Assembly (NCBI RefSeq): GCF_012034335.1
Contig: NZ_JAATHJ010000024.1
Location: 1 to 49,236, forward strand
From: Alkalicoccus luteus
GTDB lineage: Bacteria; Bacillota; Bacilli; Bacillales; Salisediminibacteriaceae
Direction of reading: 5' to 3'
Length of the DNA: 49,236 bases
Positions 24,717-33,304 of this stretch are shown here, piece after piece (the first letter of the stretch is position 1; each line of letters begins with the position of its first letter). The position numbers were made by a program, and so were the translations under genes. The notes under the pieces were generated by a model, which worked only from the letters and a program-made list of their open reading frames with translations, had not been told where the DNA came from and searched no databases.

Positions 24717-25601
24717 TTAGCTTCGTCTCCCCTTTTTCATGAAATCCATCGCTTCCTTGATTTCCTTCAAATAATCGGACGCGAGCTCATACTGAGCCGT
24801 GACGACGCTTACGAACAAAATGTCGATCATATGCAGCTGCGCAAGCCTGGAGGATGTTGCTCCGCTTCGAAATGGAGCCGGCACTTCCCTTGTCGCAGAA
24901 ATAAACAACGGAATGTCCGCTTTATCTGCTATAGCAGAATGACCGTAGCGGGTCAGGCTGATCGTGACAGCTCCGCGCTGTTCTGCAAGCTGAAGAATTT
25001 TCAGCGTTTCGTATGTTTCCCCTGAGAAGGAAATACAAAAGACGACATCCTGCTCGCTTACGTTGGCGATGTACATCGCTGCGTTATGGATATCGGTGAA
25101 GCACGAAACTGCCTTGTTCATCCGCAGAAATTTCTGCTGGGCATCCTGCGCGATGATGCCGGACGCTCCTACACCGAAAAAGTGAATTCGGTCCGCATCC
25201 TGCAGAGCTTTTACGGCTCGTTCAAGCTCGCTGTAGTTGACGAGCTCTGCCGTTTCCTGCAATGCCTGAACGCCGTTATTCGTCAGTTTGTTGACGATCG
25301 CCTCCTGATCCTCTCCGGGTTCAATGTTGCTGTAGGAAACCTGCTGACTTTTTTGCAAATCGCCGGATACGCGCAGTTTCAGGTCCGGAAAACCTTTCAA
25401 GCCAAGCGATTTGCAAAGCCTGATCACCGCTGCGCTGCTCGTGCCGCTTACTTCACCCAGCCGGGTTGCAGTCAGCTGAATCGCGTCGTTTGGATGTTCA
25501 ATAATGTATTCTGCTACCTTTTTCTCAGACCCCGGAAGCTTATGCTTCATCTCATTGAGCATCACCAGTCCGCCCGAGAATGCTTTATGACTGACGTTCA
25601 C
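24717..25601 (-). CDS. RpiR/MurR-type regulator (HTH plus SIS)
   Basis: 294 aa. An N-terminal RpiR HTH (about 15-90: SEKKVAEYIIEHPNDAIQLT, SSAAVIRLCKSLGLKGFPDL) is followed by a sugar-phosphate-binding SIS domain (about 130-270: FFGVGASGIIAQDAQQK, ISFSGETYETLKILQLA). It is the last gene of an amino-sugar operon and probably senses MurNAc-6-P or a related phosphosugar, like B. subtilis MurR. The start is GTG 25601 with AAGGAGG upstream. It likely controls the operon promoter at 30899-30927. Confidence 0.9.
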   Translation of the reverse strand: MNVSHKAFSGGLVMLNEMKHKLPGSEKKVAEYIIEHPNDAIQLTATRLGEVSGTSSAAVIRLCKSLGLKGFPDLKLRVSGDLQKSQQVSYSNIEPGEDQEAIVNKLTNNGVQALQETAELVNYSELERAVKALQDADRIHFFGVGASGIIAQDAQQKFLRMNKAVSCFTDIHNAAMYIANVSEQDVVFCISFSGETYETLKILQLAEQRGAVTISLTRYGHSAIADKADIPLFISATREVPAPFRSGATSSRLAQLHMIDILFVSVVTAQYELASDYLKEIKEAMDFMKKGRRS

Positions 25602-25632
25602 AGCCGTACCTCCTTCTGTCCGCTATCCAGCT

Positions 25633-26478
25633 TTAGCCTTTAATTGCTCCTTCTGTCATCCCTTTTGAGATACGCCGCTGGAAAATGGCATAGAGAATAA
25701 TGATTGGAATGATCGCAATCGTTAAACTCGCAAACAGGGTGCCCCATGCATTTGTGTAGGATGCTTCTCTGCTGATAAAATCGATCGCAAGTCCCAGTGT
25801 ATAGTTTTCCCTCGACTGAAGAAAGATAAGCGCCATAAAATATTCATTCCAAAATTGGATCGCATTCATAATCGTAACGGTTATAATACCGGACATCGAC
25901 AGCGGCGTAATGATTTTCCATAAGATCCGGTACGGACTCATGCCGTCCATTGCTGCCGATTCTTCCAGTTCTTTTGGAATCGACCCCATAAAGGTCGTTA
26001 ACACGAATATACTAAACGGCAGCTGCGAGACTGCATAAACGACCGATAGTCCGAACAAATTATCCAGCATACCGAAGTTCATCAGCAGGAAAAAAAGCGG
26101 AATCCAGCCGAGTACCATCGGGATCATCATCGCCGAAATGTACAGATTGAAGAGCATGGTGCTGCCCTTAAATTCCATTCTCTCTAACGCGTAAGATGTC
26201 GGAACGGCAAGCATCAGTGCGAGCAGGGAACCGAGAACCGTCACGAGAAGACTGTTAAATACACCAAGATCAATATTATAGTTGTTCCACGCATCAATAA
26301 AGTTCTGAAATCCGAATGATTCTGGCATTCCCCACGGGTTTGCGTAAATTTCTGCATTTGTTTTAAATGAGCCGAGCATCATCCAGAAAATCGGATATAA
26401 TACGGCGAGTGACCAGAGAACCAGCGGGATCCGCAGGCCGAAACGCTTTAAAATATGTCCTTTCTTTTTACCTTCCAT
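25633..26478 (-). CDS. Carbohydrate ABC transporter permease, MalG/UgpE type
   Basis: 281 aa, six TM segments. The EAA loop reads EESAAMDGMSPYRILWKIITPL (cited as residues about 185-206), the site that contacts the ATPase. It is the second permease of the amino-sugar importer in the mur operon, 29 nt downstream of the MalF-like gene. No ATP-binding subunit gene is in the operon; a shared MsmX-like ATPase is the usual solution in Bacillus. Confidence 0.92.
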   Translation of the reverse strand: MEGKKKGHILKRFGLRIPLVLWSLAVLYPIFWMMLGSFKTNAEIYANPWGMPESFGFQNFIDAWNNYNIDLGVFNSLLVTVLGSLLALMLAVPTSYALERMEFKGSTMLFNLYISAMMIPMVLGWIPLFFLLMNFGMLDNLFGLSVVYAVSQLPFSIFVLTTFMGSIPKELEESAAMDGMSPYRILWKIITPLSMSGIITVTIMNAIQFWNEYFMALIFLQSRENYTLGLAIDFISREASYTNAWGTLFASLTIAIIPIIILYAIFQRRISKGMTEGAIKG

Positions 26479-26507
26479 AGCGGTTCCTCCTCTGCTTATC
26501 GCTCATG

Positions 26508-27401
26508 CTAATACTGTACTTTCTCCCGTTTCAGAAGTCTGGCAAGCACCAGAACTGTCACGAGTGAAATCACGAGAATCATAACGCCGATCGTCGCACC
26601 ATAGCCAAAATTGTACTGCTCGAAGGCCTGTTGATAGAGGTATGAGCCCATCACGTGTGTCGAATTGTTCGGCCCGCCTCCAGTCATGATTTGTACGATG
26701 ATAAAGGAGCCGTTCAGCGTTGTGATAACGATATAGAGAATGGAAACCTTGATCTGCGGCCAGAGTAATGGCACGGTCACCTTCCAGAACTGCTGCCACT
26801 CCGTCGCTCCGTCCAGCTCTGCAGCTTCGTAATAGCTTTTAGAGATGGTTGCAATGCCCCCCATCAGCATCAGCATAAACAAGCCGATTCCTGCCCAGAT
26901 CGATGGCAGCACTAGCGATGGAAGGGCCCATGTTTCACTCCCGAGCCACGGACGTGTTAAATTTTCAAGACCTACTGCCTCCAATGCAGAGTTCACCAAG
27001 CCAAGGTTCGGATTATAAATAAACGTCCATAATATCCCGATCACAACGACCGACATAATATTCGGGAAGAAAAAGATAATCCGGTAAAACGGTGCTTCCT
27101 TCAGCTTCAGCTGCATAATCGCCACTGCGAAATACATTGCCAATACCATGATTCCGAGCACCTTCGTTACCACAAGGAAATAGTCGTGGAGGATGGTCCG
27201 CGGAATGATGCCATCGTTGAAGAGACGGATGTAATTATCAATTCCTACAAATTCCCGGTTTGCTGCTGCCCCCGACCAGCTGAAAAAGGAAAAATAAAGC
27301 CCGCTGATCATGGGATAAAGGGTAAATACAGCAAATAAAAGAAATGTCGGCACGAGACAGAATGCCAGAAATAAATACTTTTGTTTTTTAGTCGTTACCA
27401 A
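26508..27401 (-). CDS. Carbohydrate ABC transporter permease, MalF/UgpA type
   Basis: About 297 aa, six TM segments, with EAA-loop residues YYEAAELDGATEWQQFWKV. It pairs with the MalG-like permease downstream. The start is uncertain: a TTG at 27401 has GAAGGGA about 5 nt upstream and gives MVTTKKQKYLF; a TTG at 27425 would add eight residues but has no ribosome-binding site. A stable hairpin (27460-27490) separates it from the solute-binding protein gene, probably reducing permease expression relative to the binding protein. Confidence 0.88.
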   Translation of the reverse strand: MVTTKKQKYLFLAFCLVPTFLLFAVFTLYPMISGLYFSFFSWSGAAANREFVGIDNYIRLFNDGIIPRTILHDYFLVVTKVLGIMVLAMYFAVAIMQLKLKEAPFYRIIFFFPNIMSVVVIGILWTFIYNPNLGLVNSALEAVGLENLTRPWLGSETWALPSLVLPSIWAGIGLFMLMLMGGIATISKSYYEAAELDGATEWQQFWKVTVPLLWPQIKVSILYIVITTLNGSFIIVQIMTGGGPNNSTHVMGSYLYQQAFEQYNFGYGATIGVMILVISLVTVLVLARLLKREKVQY

Positions 27402-27459
27402 TGCAATCCCTTCTCTCCCGTTCAAACGTTTTACGGCTGGCTGCCGCCTTTGATAAAAG

Positions 27460-27490
27460 CGGCTGTCCCGCCGGTAATCCGGGACAGCCG
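27460..27490 (-). terminator. Intra-operon hairpin between solute-binding protein and permease genes
   Basis: 11-bp perfect stem CGGCTGTCCCG with a 9-nt loop; on the minus strand it is followed by CTTTTATC. A leaky terminator or 3' stabiliser at this position is common in sugar ABC operons. Confidence 0.65.
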
Positions 27491-27537
27491 ATTCTTTTTA
27501 CAGGAAGCTGGTGATGCTCATCCGCATCAGCCTCCCG

Positions 27538-28917
27538 CTATTCGCCTCTGTAATCTGCTGTAGCAGCTTCTGCAGCTTCAATAAATTCCTCTACAGAGCT
27601 GTTTCCGAGCATCAGTGCCGTCAGTGCATCTCCAATTGGCGTCTCCAGGTCGGCGCTCATAGGATGCGGACGGTGATAGATCTGCACCTGCTCCTCATCA
27701 TTGATCATCGCATTTGCTTCAATCAGATAATCCGGCACCTCTTCATTTTCAGACAGGTCAACGCCTTCGAGGTTCATAATCGCCCCTGTATGCTCGGAAA
27801 AGAGCGTAGCGTATTCCTCTGTAAAGACGAACTCTACAAACGCTTTAGCAGCGTCCGGGTTATCCGCGTTTTCTGCTACTGCAAGCGGACGAAGATCCGG
27901 AACAATGGCATACGGCTCGCCTTCATCCTGCATTGGAGAAGGGATAAAACCAAATTCAAAGTCATCCGGAACATCACCGGCCATTTCATTCGGCAGCCAG
28001 AAGCCGACCGGAATAAACGCGTTATCTCCAAGCAGGAAGTTCATTTGCGACTGAGTATGGTTCAAGGCGCCAAAGCCGTCGTCAATGTAGCCTGCCTCCT
28101 GCATGTCTGCAACCTTTTCCATCTGAGCAACGACTTCATCCCGCTCCCAGACACCTTCTTCACCGGTTACGATATCAGCCAGAAGCTCATCCCCTCCTGC
28201 GGCTCCGAATGCAGGTGTCAGCACACCGCGCAGGAAGTAGTAAGGATGCTGTCCGGTAGTAACAAACGGCTCGATGTCCTCATTGCTTTGTATTTCTCCC
28301 ATTGTGTCCATATAGCTTGGGAAATCTTCCGGAACGTCGTATCCTTCTTCTTCAAACTTCGCAGCGTTGTACCAAGTGCCCCACGTATCAAACACAAGCG
28401 GCAGGCTGTAAATTTGTCCATCATACGTCGCCGGATCAACAATGAAGCTGTCTGAGAGCATATTGCCGTCTGCCGTTTCCACGTCTTCGAGCCAGTCAGT
28501 CAGATCCATGAGCTGTCCATCTTCCACCATCTGTGTTTCACTGGATCCGGCTCCATCGATATAAACAACATCAGGCGGATCGTCGGACACCCAGCGCGAT
28601 CTCATTTCATCGTTCACGTTTGGACCTGCGTGTTCGATGATTTCCACGTCCGGATACTCTTCCTGAAAATCTGCAATGACTTCCTTCCACCACGAATCAC
28701 CGTATCCGCCGACAAAGTACTGAATTTCCAGCTCGCCTGAAATGTCGCCATCTCCGCCTTCTCCATTTTCAGCTGCAGAGTTGCCGTTATTGTTGTTCTC
28801 CTCTGCTTCTGCACCGTTGCCGTTGTTGTCTTCTTCTCCGCCGCATGCTGCCAAAAGTCCGATCACAAGACCTGTGGAGCATGCCGCTGTCAGCGAACGC
28901 TTCATTGATTTTTTCAC
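27538..28917 (-). CDS. Carbohydrate ABC transporter solute-binding lipoprotein
   Basis: 459 aa. The signal peptide ends in a lipobox (GLLAAC, Cys about residue 25), so it is anchored outside the membrane by lipid. An Asn/Glu-rich low-complexity linker follows (about 26-58), then a cluster B type binding domain (IQYFVGGYGDSWWKEVIADF, DPPDVVYIDG). It sits in the mur operon between murQ and two permeases, so amino sugars or muropeptide-derived sugars are the likely cargo. The fold resembles NgcE/UgpB-type proteins, by inference. The start is GTG with GGGGGAAG upstream. Confidence 0.9.
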   Translation of the reverse strand: MKKSMKRSLTAACSTGLVIGLLAACGGEEDNNGNGAEAEENNNNGNSAAENGEGGDGDISGELEIQYFVGGYGDSWWKEVIADFQEEYPDVEIIEHAGPNVNDEMRSRWVSDDPPDVVYIDGAGSSETQMVEDGQLMDLTDWLEDVETADGNMLSDSFIVDPATYDGQIYSLPLVFDTWGTWYNAAKFEEEGYDVPEDFPSYMDTMGEIQSNEDIEPFVTTGQHPYYFLRGVLTPAFGAAGGDELLADIVTGEEGVWERDEVVAQMEKVADMQEAGYIDDGFGALNHTQSQMNFLLGDNAFIPVGFWLPNEMAGDVPDDFEFGFIPSPMQDEGEPYAIVPDLRPLAVAENADNPDAAKAFVEFVFTEEYATLFSEHTGAIMNLEGVDLSENEEVPDYLIEANAMINDEEQVQIYHRPHPMSADLETPIGDALTALMLGNSSVEEFIEAAEAATADYRGE

Positions 28918-28983
28918 TTTTTCTTCCCCCTTCAGAAAGTTAGTGTATGATGAAACGCCGAAATGAATCCGGCCGGTTCAACC

Positions 28984-29898
28984 TCATTTTTCTGCCTGCG
29001 CCTGACTGGCTGCCTGCTTCACACATCCGTTTGAAAGCCGGATTGCTTCTAAAGCATCGTCGACTCCGACGCCTGCTTTGATCATCACAATCGCAGGTTT
29101 CACTTTCCACGAAGCGGCCTCCAGCACTCGTTCAGCCTCTTCGGTCGTTACACCTGTCAAATCACTCACGATTTGTTTTGCGCGTTCCCGCAGCTTGTAA
29201 TTGCTGGCGTGTACATCCACCATCAGATTTTCATGAACTTTTCCGAGCTTCACCATCGCACTTGTGCTGATCATGTTCAGCACCATCTTATGAGCTGAGC
29301 CTGCTTTTAATCTCGTCGAACCCGTCAATACTTCAGGTCCGGTGATCACTTCGATGGCTGCATCGGCGAACGCACTTATTTCCGACTGCGGATTGCAGGA
29401 AAGGGAAACCGCCGCTGCACCGATCTCTCTTGCATACGTTAATGCACCAATTGGATACGGCGTCCGGCCGCTTGCTGTAATTCCGACGACGGCATCGTCT
29501 GCGCGAAGCTGCCTCTGCTGCAGATCCACCCTGCCCTGCATGCCATCATCTTCCGAGTTTTCTTTCGCCTGTTCGACTGCCCCGTCCCCTCCTGCCATTA
29601 CGGTCTGCACCATTTCCGGCTCCGTCATAAACGTAGGCGGGCACTCAGAAGAATCCATATAGCCGAGCCTCCCGGATGTACCTGCTCCTACATAGAAGAG
29701 CCGCCCCCCGCTTTGAAGCTTTCCGACTATCAGCTCAACTGCCTTTTCAACTGCAGGCAGTGCTTCGGCTACAGCATCGGCTACTTTTTTATCTTCCTGA
29801 TTCATCGTTTTGAGCATCTCGGCTGTAGTCATGTCGCTCAGCCGCATGCTTGCTGGATTACGCTGTTCTGTCAAAAGGGCTGACAGCTCTTTTCCCAT
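28984..29898 (-). CDS. murQ: N-acetylmuramic acid 6-phosphate etherase
   Basis: 304 aa, the same length as B. subtilis MurQ. It cleaves the lactyl ether of MurNAc-6-P to GlcNAc-6-P and D-lactate. Motifs: YVGAGTSGRLGYMDSSECPPTF (cited around residues 60-80, with the catalytic Glu in SSEC), GGDGAVEQAKENSEDD, TASGRTPYPIGAL, and TRLKAGSAHKMVLNMIST. The start is ATG 29898 with AGGTGA 5 nt upstream; a GTG at 29907 in the same frame overlaps the kinase stop and has no site. Translationally coupled to the upstream kinase gene. Confidence 0.96.
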   Translation of the reverse strand: MGKELSALLTEQRNPASMRLSDMTTAEMLKTMNQEDKKVADAVAEALPAVEKAVELIVGKLQSGGRLFYVGAGTSGRLGYMDSSECPPTFMTEPEMVQTVMAGGDGAVEQAKENSEDDGMQGRVDLQQRQLRADDAVVGITASGRTPYPIGALTYAREIGAAAVSLSCNPQSEISAFADAAIEVITGPEVLTGSTRLKAGSAHKMVLNMISTSAMVKLGKVHENLMVDVHASNYKLRERAKQIVSDLTGVTTEEAERVLEAASWKVKPAIVMIKAGVGVDDALEAIRLSNGCVKQAASQAQAEK

Positions 29899-29903
29899 TG
29901 TTA

Positions 29904-30866
29904 TCACCTGACTTTTCCTGTGTCATATATACGTTTGGCTGCAAGCCTCAGTGCTCCGTCAAGCGGATCTGAGGCTGATTCTGACCATACGCCAAGTCCT
30001 TCTTTTTGCAGCCGGTCTTTGATTTTCTCCTTTAAACCGGGTGCCTGTTTAATCAGAGCTCCTTCTGCCGTGACCGGAACCTGCGGGGAAAATATACCGG
30101 CCTGATGATGCAGGCTCTGTACATGAAGAATCAATTCATCTGCCGCACGGTCCGTAATGCTTGAGGCAGCCCTGTCACCTTTTGCAGCTGCCTCAAGCAC
30201 GAGAGGTGCCGCTGCAGCAATTTCTTTTTTACCGGCGTGTTCATGAACGAAGCTCACGAGATCAGCCGGCTTCTTAAGTTCATAAAATGCAAGCAGAGAG
30301 CTTGTCAGCATAGTCGGCGAAGCGCGTCCGTCGGCTGCCCGCACGACAGCCTGCAGCGCTTCCAGTCCGATCCGATAGCCCCCACCTTCATCACCGAGCA
30401 GGTGCCCCCATCCACCACAGTGAAACCATTCACCTGTGTCTGTTCTGCCGACAGCATTGGATCCAGTACCGGCAATCAGCAGAATTCCTTCTCCGTCTCC
30501 TGGCAGTGCTCCTTCCAACGCAGTCACGGCATCAGAGTACACATCAATGTGGACGTCCTCTCTCAACCCGAATTCGACAAGCTTTTTTCTCAGCTCTGCC
30601 TGAGCCCGCTGCTGATCATCGAGGCGGCCGGCTCCGGCAAGTCCGCAGCAAATTCCTCCTATGTCACTAACTGGAATTGAATGCGCTTTCAATAATGACG
30701 AGATTAAATAAACGATTTCTTCTCCCATTTGCCTAAATCCGATCGTTCTTGGATTCGATCCGGTGCCCTTTATCGGTTCGGCTTTCCTGTCCAACCCGCT
30801 CTCCGTTAAAAAAGCGGCGGCAGCTCTGGTATTTGTCCCACCTCCATCAATCCCGATGACATACAT
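29904..30866 (-). CDS. BadF/BadG-type amino-sugar kinase (MurK/NagK-like)
   Basis: 320 aa, ASKHA-fold ATPase. Seen: VIGIDGGGTNTRAAAA at the N-terminus (phosphate 1), LLIAGTGSNAVG (phosphate 2) and GGWGHLLGDEGGGYRIGLEA. It is the first gene of an operon that continues with murQ and an ABC sugar importer. Because ABC import delivers unphosphorylated sugar, a MurNAc/GlcNAc kinase is needed before MurQ. The same logic is known for MurK next to murQ and ABC genes in Clostridium acetobutylicum. Start ATG with AGGAGG upstream. Activity on MurNAc is inferred from context. Confidence 0.88.
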   Translation of the reverse strand: MYVIGIDGGGTNTRAAAAFLTESGLDRKAEPIKGTGSNPRTIGFRQMGEEIVYLISSLLKAHSIPVSDIGGICCGLAGAGRLDDQQRAQAELRKKLVEFGLREDVHIDVYSDAVTALEGALPGDGEGILLIAGTGSNAVGRTDTGEWFHCGGWGHLLGDEGGGYRIGLEALQAVVRAADGRASPTMLTSSLLAFYELKKPADLVSFVHEHAGKKEIAAAAPLVLEAAAKGDRAASSITDRAADELILHVQSLHHQAGIFSPQVPVTAEGALIKQAPGLKEKIKDRLQKEGLGVWSESASDPLDGALRLAAKRIYDTGKVR

Positions 30867-30898
30867 GCTGGACAGCCTCCTGTTCGTTGATTACTAAG

Positions 30899-30927
30899 AT
30901 CGTATCGTTTATGAATTATTATGTCAA
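30899..30927 (-). promoter_or_regulatory. Sigma-A promoter of the mur operon
   Basis: On the minus strand, perfect TTGACA (30922-30927), 17-nt spacer, TACGAT (30899-30904), about 30 nt before the kinase start. Confidence 0.8.
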
Positions 30928-30931
30928 TATT

Positions 30932-30943
30932 AATTTTAAAATT
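30932..30943. promoter_or_regulatory. Palindrome next to the mur promoter
   Basis: AATTTTAAAATT, a perfect 12-bp palindrome four bases upstream of the -35 box; a possible operator for the RpiR/MurR-like regulator or an AT-rich UP element. The flanking GAATT and AATTC extend partial symmetry. Confidence 0.4.
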
Positions 30944-31190
30944 CGTAATGATATTTCAGGATTAATTTGATTTCTCTGACTTCTCATTATTATCTTTTAT
31001 GAGATAAGTTATACTTCGTTATGTGAGATCGAATGTCGGGCCTGTCTTTATAGCAGAGCCTTCAGCTCCATTTCGAAAGAGGTCTGCGTGCCCGTTCGTC
31101 TTATCCACATCTCTTCTGATGATACGTCTTTTTCGGCCTGATCTTCTCCATACCTGTCAAAACTGCGTTCCTACATTTTCCAGACGGATC

Positions 31191-31199
31191 TGGTATGAT
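31191..31199 (+). promoter_or_regulatory. Extended -10 promoter upstream of the 85-aa gene
   Basis: TGGTATGAT: a TG-N extended -10 with TATGAT (31194-31199), no clear -35. It would give a leader of about 145 nt with a small hairpin (AGAAGG/CCTTCT near 31240). Between 30944 and 31190 nothing else was recognised. Confidence 0.4.
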
Positions 31200-31350
31200 A
31201 GAGAAAACATGTATTTGAGAAGCACTTTTTTGGAAAGAAGGTTTATAACCCTTCTTCCTACGGGTAGTAGAATAGTACGTGACTATCCGACTATTTTCAG
31301 GAATAGCGCTTCCAAAGAGCGTTCGCACGTAACAGGAGGGAGTTGACACC

Positions 31351-31608
31351 ATGGCCATGAAAGAATCCGAATCTGTTGCTGACGTGATATCTAGAGATGT
31401 AGAAAGGCTTGAGGGCCAGATCCGCAGAGAGACCGATAAACTGGAACGCAAAAAAGCTGCCGGGCGTAATCATCGAAGTGATTACATGATTATCCGCTCC
31501 AGACGCGATATCATCGCTATTGAATCCAAAATTCAAAGCCTTCAGTTCCGCCTTGAGCAAAAGCAGACAGACCTTGCTAAAGCATTGGCTACCGAACAGA
31601 ACAAGTGA
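31351..31608 (+). CDS. Small coiled-coil hypothetical protein
   Basis: 85 aa, not recognised. Charged and almost wholly helical (DVISRDVERLEGQIRRETDK, then residues ending FRLEQKQTDLAKALATEQNK), with two coiled-coil stretches around a basic middle (KKAAGRNHRSD). No TM or signal segment. AGGAGGG lies 10 nt before the ATG; a second ATG two codons later is also possible. Monocistronic between an extended -10 promoter and a terminator. Confidence 0.7.
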   Translation: MAMKESESVADVISRDVERLEGQIRRETDKLERKKAAGRNHRSDYMIIRSRRDIIAIESKIQSLQFRLEQKQTDLAKALATEQNK

Positions 31609-31641
31609 TGGAGCTGAAAGACACAACAGACTCCATAAAAT

Positions 31642-31677
31642 AGGAACCGGCCGTCCCAAATCGGACAGCCGGTTCCT
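31642..31677 (+). terminator. Terminator after the 85-aa gene
   Basis: AGGAACCGGC-N-GTCC paired with GGACAGCCGGTTCCT, then a T-run. Confidence 0.85.
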
Positions 31678-32136
31678 TTTTGATGCGGACAGCGGATTGT
31701 AAGCTATCGGTTGCGCTCCAGTTCATCATCCTGGTTTTATTTGTTGCTTTGGAACGATCTCTTTGACTTCACATGCTCGTCAAACCGGTTGACCGACTTC
31801 ATAATTAGTGCCCGATGTCTTTTTAAAGATTGAAGGACGCTCGCTGTTCTGCTTCACCAGGAATAATCATTACCCCTGTTTTCAACTCATCAGAAGGGTC
31901 ATAATGACAAGAAGCGCACAGTCATTAGATAAGTTTTATAAAGTCAAGATCAACCTTCCTTGATAAATCCCCCTTAACTTTTTGCAGAGCTGACCTTCTC
32001 AAGACGTGAATCACCTTCCATATGCTTCATGCCGAAGCGTTATCATCATGTTATGCACCTGATTCTATGCGCATTCATGGAAACCGCTTTCTTTTTAAGG
32101 TACAATATGGTAAATAAACAAGAAGGAGGTAATGGT
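31678..32136. other. Intergenic stretch without recognisable gene
   Basis: About 460 bases with no ORF carrying both a start and a ribosome-binding site. A TACAAT box at about 32100 may be the -10 of the cupin gene; the -35 is poor. No repeat copy was recognised here. Confidence 0.4.
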
Positions 32137-32679
32137 ATGACTTCTGCATCGAAGCAATCCATTACAAACAGCGTGACCGGTGAACGGATCACGTTTCTGG
32201 AGAAGGCCCCGGCCGGAGAGGGCTATGAGAAAATTGAGGTGTTTCTGCCTCCTGGTGCCTCCGGTCCGCCGCTGCATTATCATGAAAAATTTGAAGAAAT
32301 GTTTGAGGTCGTTTCAGGAAAGCTGTTTATCGAGCGTGATGGCGAAAAAATAGAGCTAAGTCCGGACAGCGGGCGCATCAGTATTCCCGTAAATACGTTT
32401 CACATGTTTAAAAACGCATCTGGAGAAAGACCCGTAACGTTTCGTGTGACCCTTACGCCCGCACACTACTTTCAGGAGTCTATGTGTATTTTATACGGCC
32501 TCCTTGAGGACGGTCTTTATACGGAGGAAGGCCAGCTGTCGAATCCGCTGCATACCGCTGTCGTGCTCGATATGCAAAACACGATTGTAGAAGGCATGGA
32601 GATTCTTGAAGAGTGGAAAAAAGAAGCCGAAGAAAAAGGTGTCCGGGAAGAACTGATGGCGGCCTACGTAAAAAATTAG
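32137..32679 (+). CDS. Cupin-domain protein
   Basis: 180 aa. The cupin motif 1 region reads GPPLHYHEKFEEMFEVVSG (metal ligands His, His, Glu); motif 2 reads SIPVNTFHMFKN, with the last His ligand. The C-terminal third is helical (MEILEEWKKEAEEKG). Such small cupins bind a metal and often a small ligand; no substrate can be named. ATG 32137 follows GAAGGAGG at 7-nt spacing, so the longer upstream reading is rejected. Monocistronic, with a convergent neighbour sharing the terminator at 32709-32740. Confidence 0.85.
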   Translation: MTSASKQSITNSVTGERITFLEKAPAGEGYEKIEVFLPPGASGPPLHYHEKFEEMFEVVSGKLFIERDGEKIELSPDSGRISIPVNTFHMFKNASGERPVTFRVTLTPAHYFQESMCILYGLLEDGLYTEEGQLSNPLHTAVVLDMQNTIVEGMEILEEWKKEAEEKGVREELMAAYVKN

Positions 32680-32708
32680 CTCGTTCGTAAGCTGTCTGGA
32701 AAGAGATA

Positions 32709-32740
32709 AAGCCCGGCCGGTCCAGTTGACCGCCGGGCTT
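32709..32740. terminator. Terminator between convergent cupin and 76-aa genes
   Basis: Stem AAGCCCGGC/GCCGGGCTT with a 14-nt loop; A/T-rich bases on both sides. Confidence 0.75.
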
Positions 32741-32757
32741 CCTGCTTTTTTCGCCGA

Positions 32758-32988
32758 TCAGGCTGAGTGCAGAAGCGTCGCGAGCGAAGCTTCTCTAATC
32801 CGCTTTTCTTCTTCGGAAACCAGATCGTATTTTTTTAACAGATGGAACATTTCATTCAAGGCTGTCTGATGCTGCTCTGTCTCCAAATACCGGGCGCTGG
32901 CTTCATAAAGCTCAGCCGGCAAATATGATTTCTGTGTTTCCAGCTTTTGCTGGACGTCTTGTAGACTGTGATCGATCGAACAAGCCAT
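32758..32988 (-). CDS. Small helical hypothetical protein
   Basis: 76 aa: predicted helices around IDHSLQDVQQKLETQKS, LPAELYEASARYLETEQHQ and TALNEMFHLLKKYDL. No signal or TM segment. It looks like a family of small conserved proteins in Bacillaceae, but I cannot name it. AAGGAGGG lies 8 nt upstream of the ATG. Monocistronic. Confidence 0.72.
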   Translation of the reverse strand: MACSIDHSLQDVQQKLETQKSYLPAELYEASARYLETEQHQTALNEMFHLLKKYDLVSEEEKRIREASLATLLHSA

Positions 32989-33093
32989 CGTATATCCCTC
33001 CTTGCAGCTGACGTCATTATACGAAATTCTTTAGACTCCCGCAACAAAAGCATCAATTGTGTCCAAAAATTGAACTTTTTTTTGTTGACTCTA

Positions 33094-33122
33094 TTGTAAA
33101 TGCTTACATTAGCAGGTAATAT
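33094..33122 (+). promoter_or_regulatory. Promoter of the OFA transporter with overlapping cre-like palindrome
   Basis: TTGTAA (33094-33099), 17-nt spacer, TAATAT (33117-33122). The palindrome TGTAAATGCTTACA (33095-33108) covers the -35 and spacer. It differs from the CcpA cre consensus TGWAANCGNTNWCA at one position, so carbon catabolite repression is plausible. Confidence 0.55.
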
Positions 33123-33129
33123 AATGAGT

Positions 33130-33304
33130 GCAATCATAAATCCTGCATTGTGTTGACGCGGAACAGCGAACCTGTCACCGGTTTCACGAAGTTGCAGCAT
33201 CTGATTTTTAAAGCTACGTTGGCCGTTCAGCAGCGCACCTGCTGACGTTTACCGTTGCCTTTCAGGGAGAAGACTATTCCCCTGACAGAGGCAGCGGTTT
33301 TTTT
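33130..33304 (+). ncRNA. Leader RNA ending in a terminator: candidate attenuator upstream of the OFA transporter
   Basis: The predicted transcript start near 33130 is followed by about 120 nt with a small hairpin (CAGCAG/CTGCTG, 33229-33245). Then comes an 11+5-bp terminator stem (33252-33297) with T7. The transporter's ribosome-binding site lies about 35 nt further on. No plus-strand gene upstream needs this terminator, so the leader is either a regulated attenuator/riboswitch or a small RNA. It does not match any riboswitch class I know well. Confidence 0.5.

Noticed and set aside
27511-28455. 314-aa plus-strand ORF
   Set aside because: Fully antisense to the solute-binding lipoprotein gene, Cys/His-rich translation without family features, no ribosome-binding site.
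31023-31346. 107-aa plus-strand ORF between the mur operon and the 85-aa gene
   Set aside because: No ribosome-binding site, low-quality composition, and it spans the extended -10 promoter of the next gene.
31736-31801. 21-codon minus-strand ORF (start ATG near 31801)
   Set aside because: No ribosome-binding site or promoter; cannot be told from chance.
33130-33304. Known riboswitch class (ZTP, Moco, THF or T-box) in the OFA leader
   Set aside because: The conserved cores I know for these classes, including the T-box GGTGG element, are not found; kept only as an unassigned attenuator candidate.
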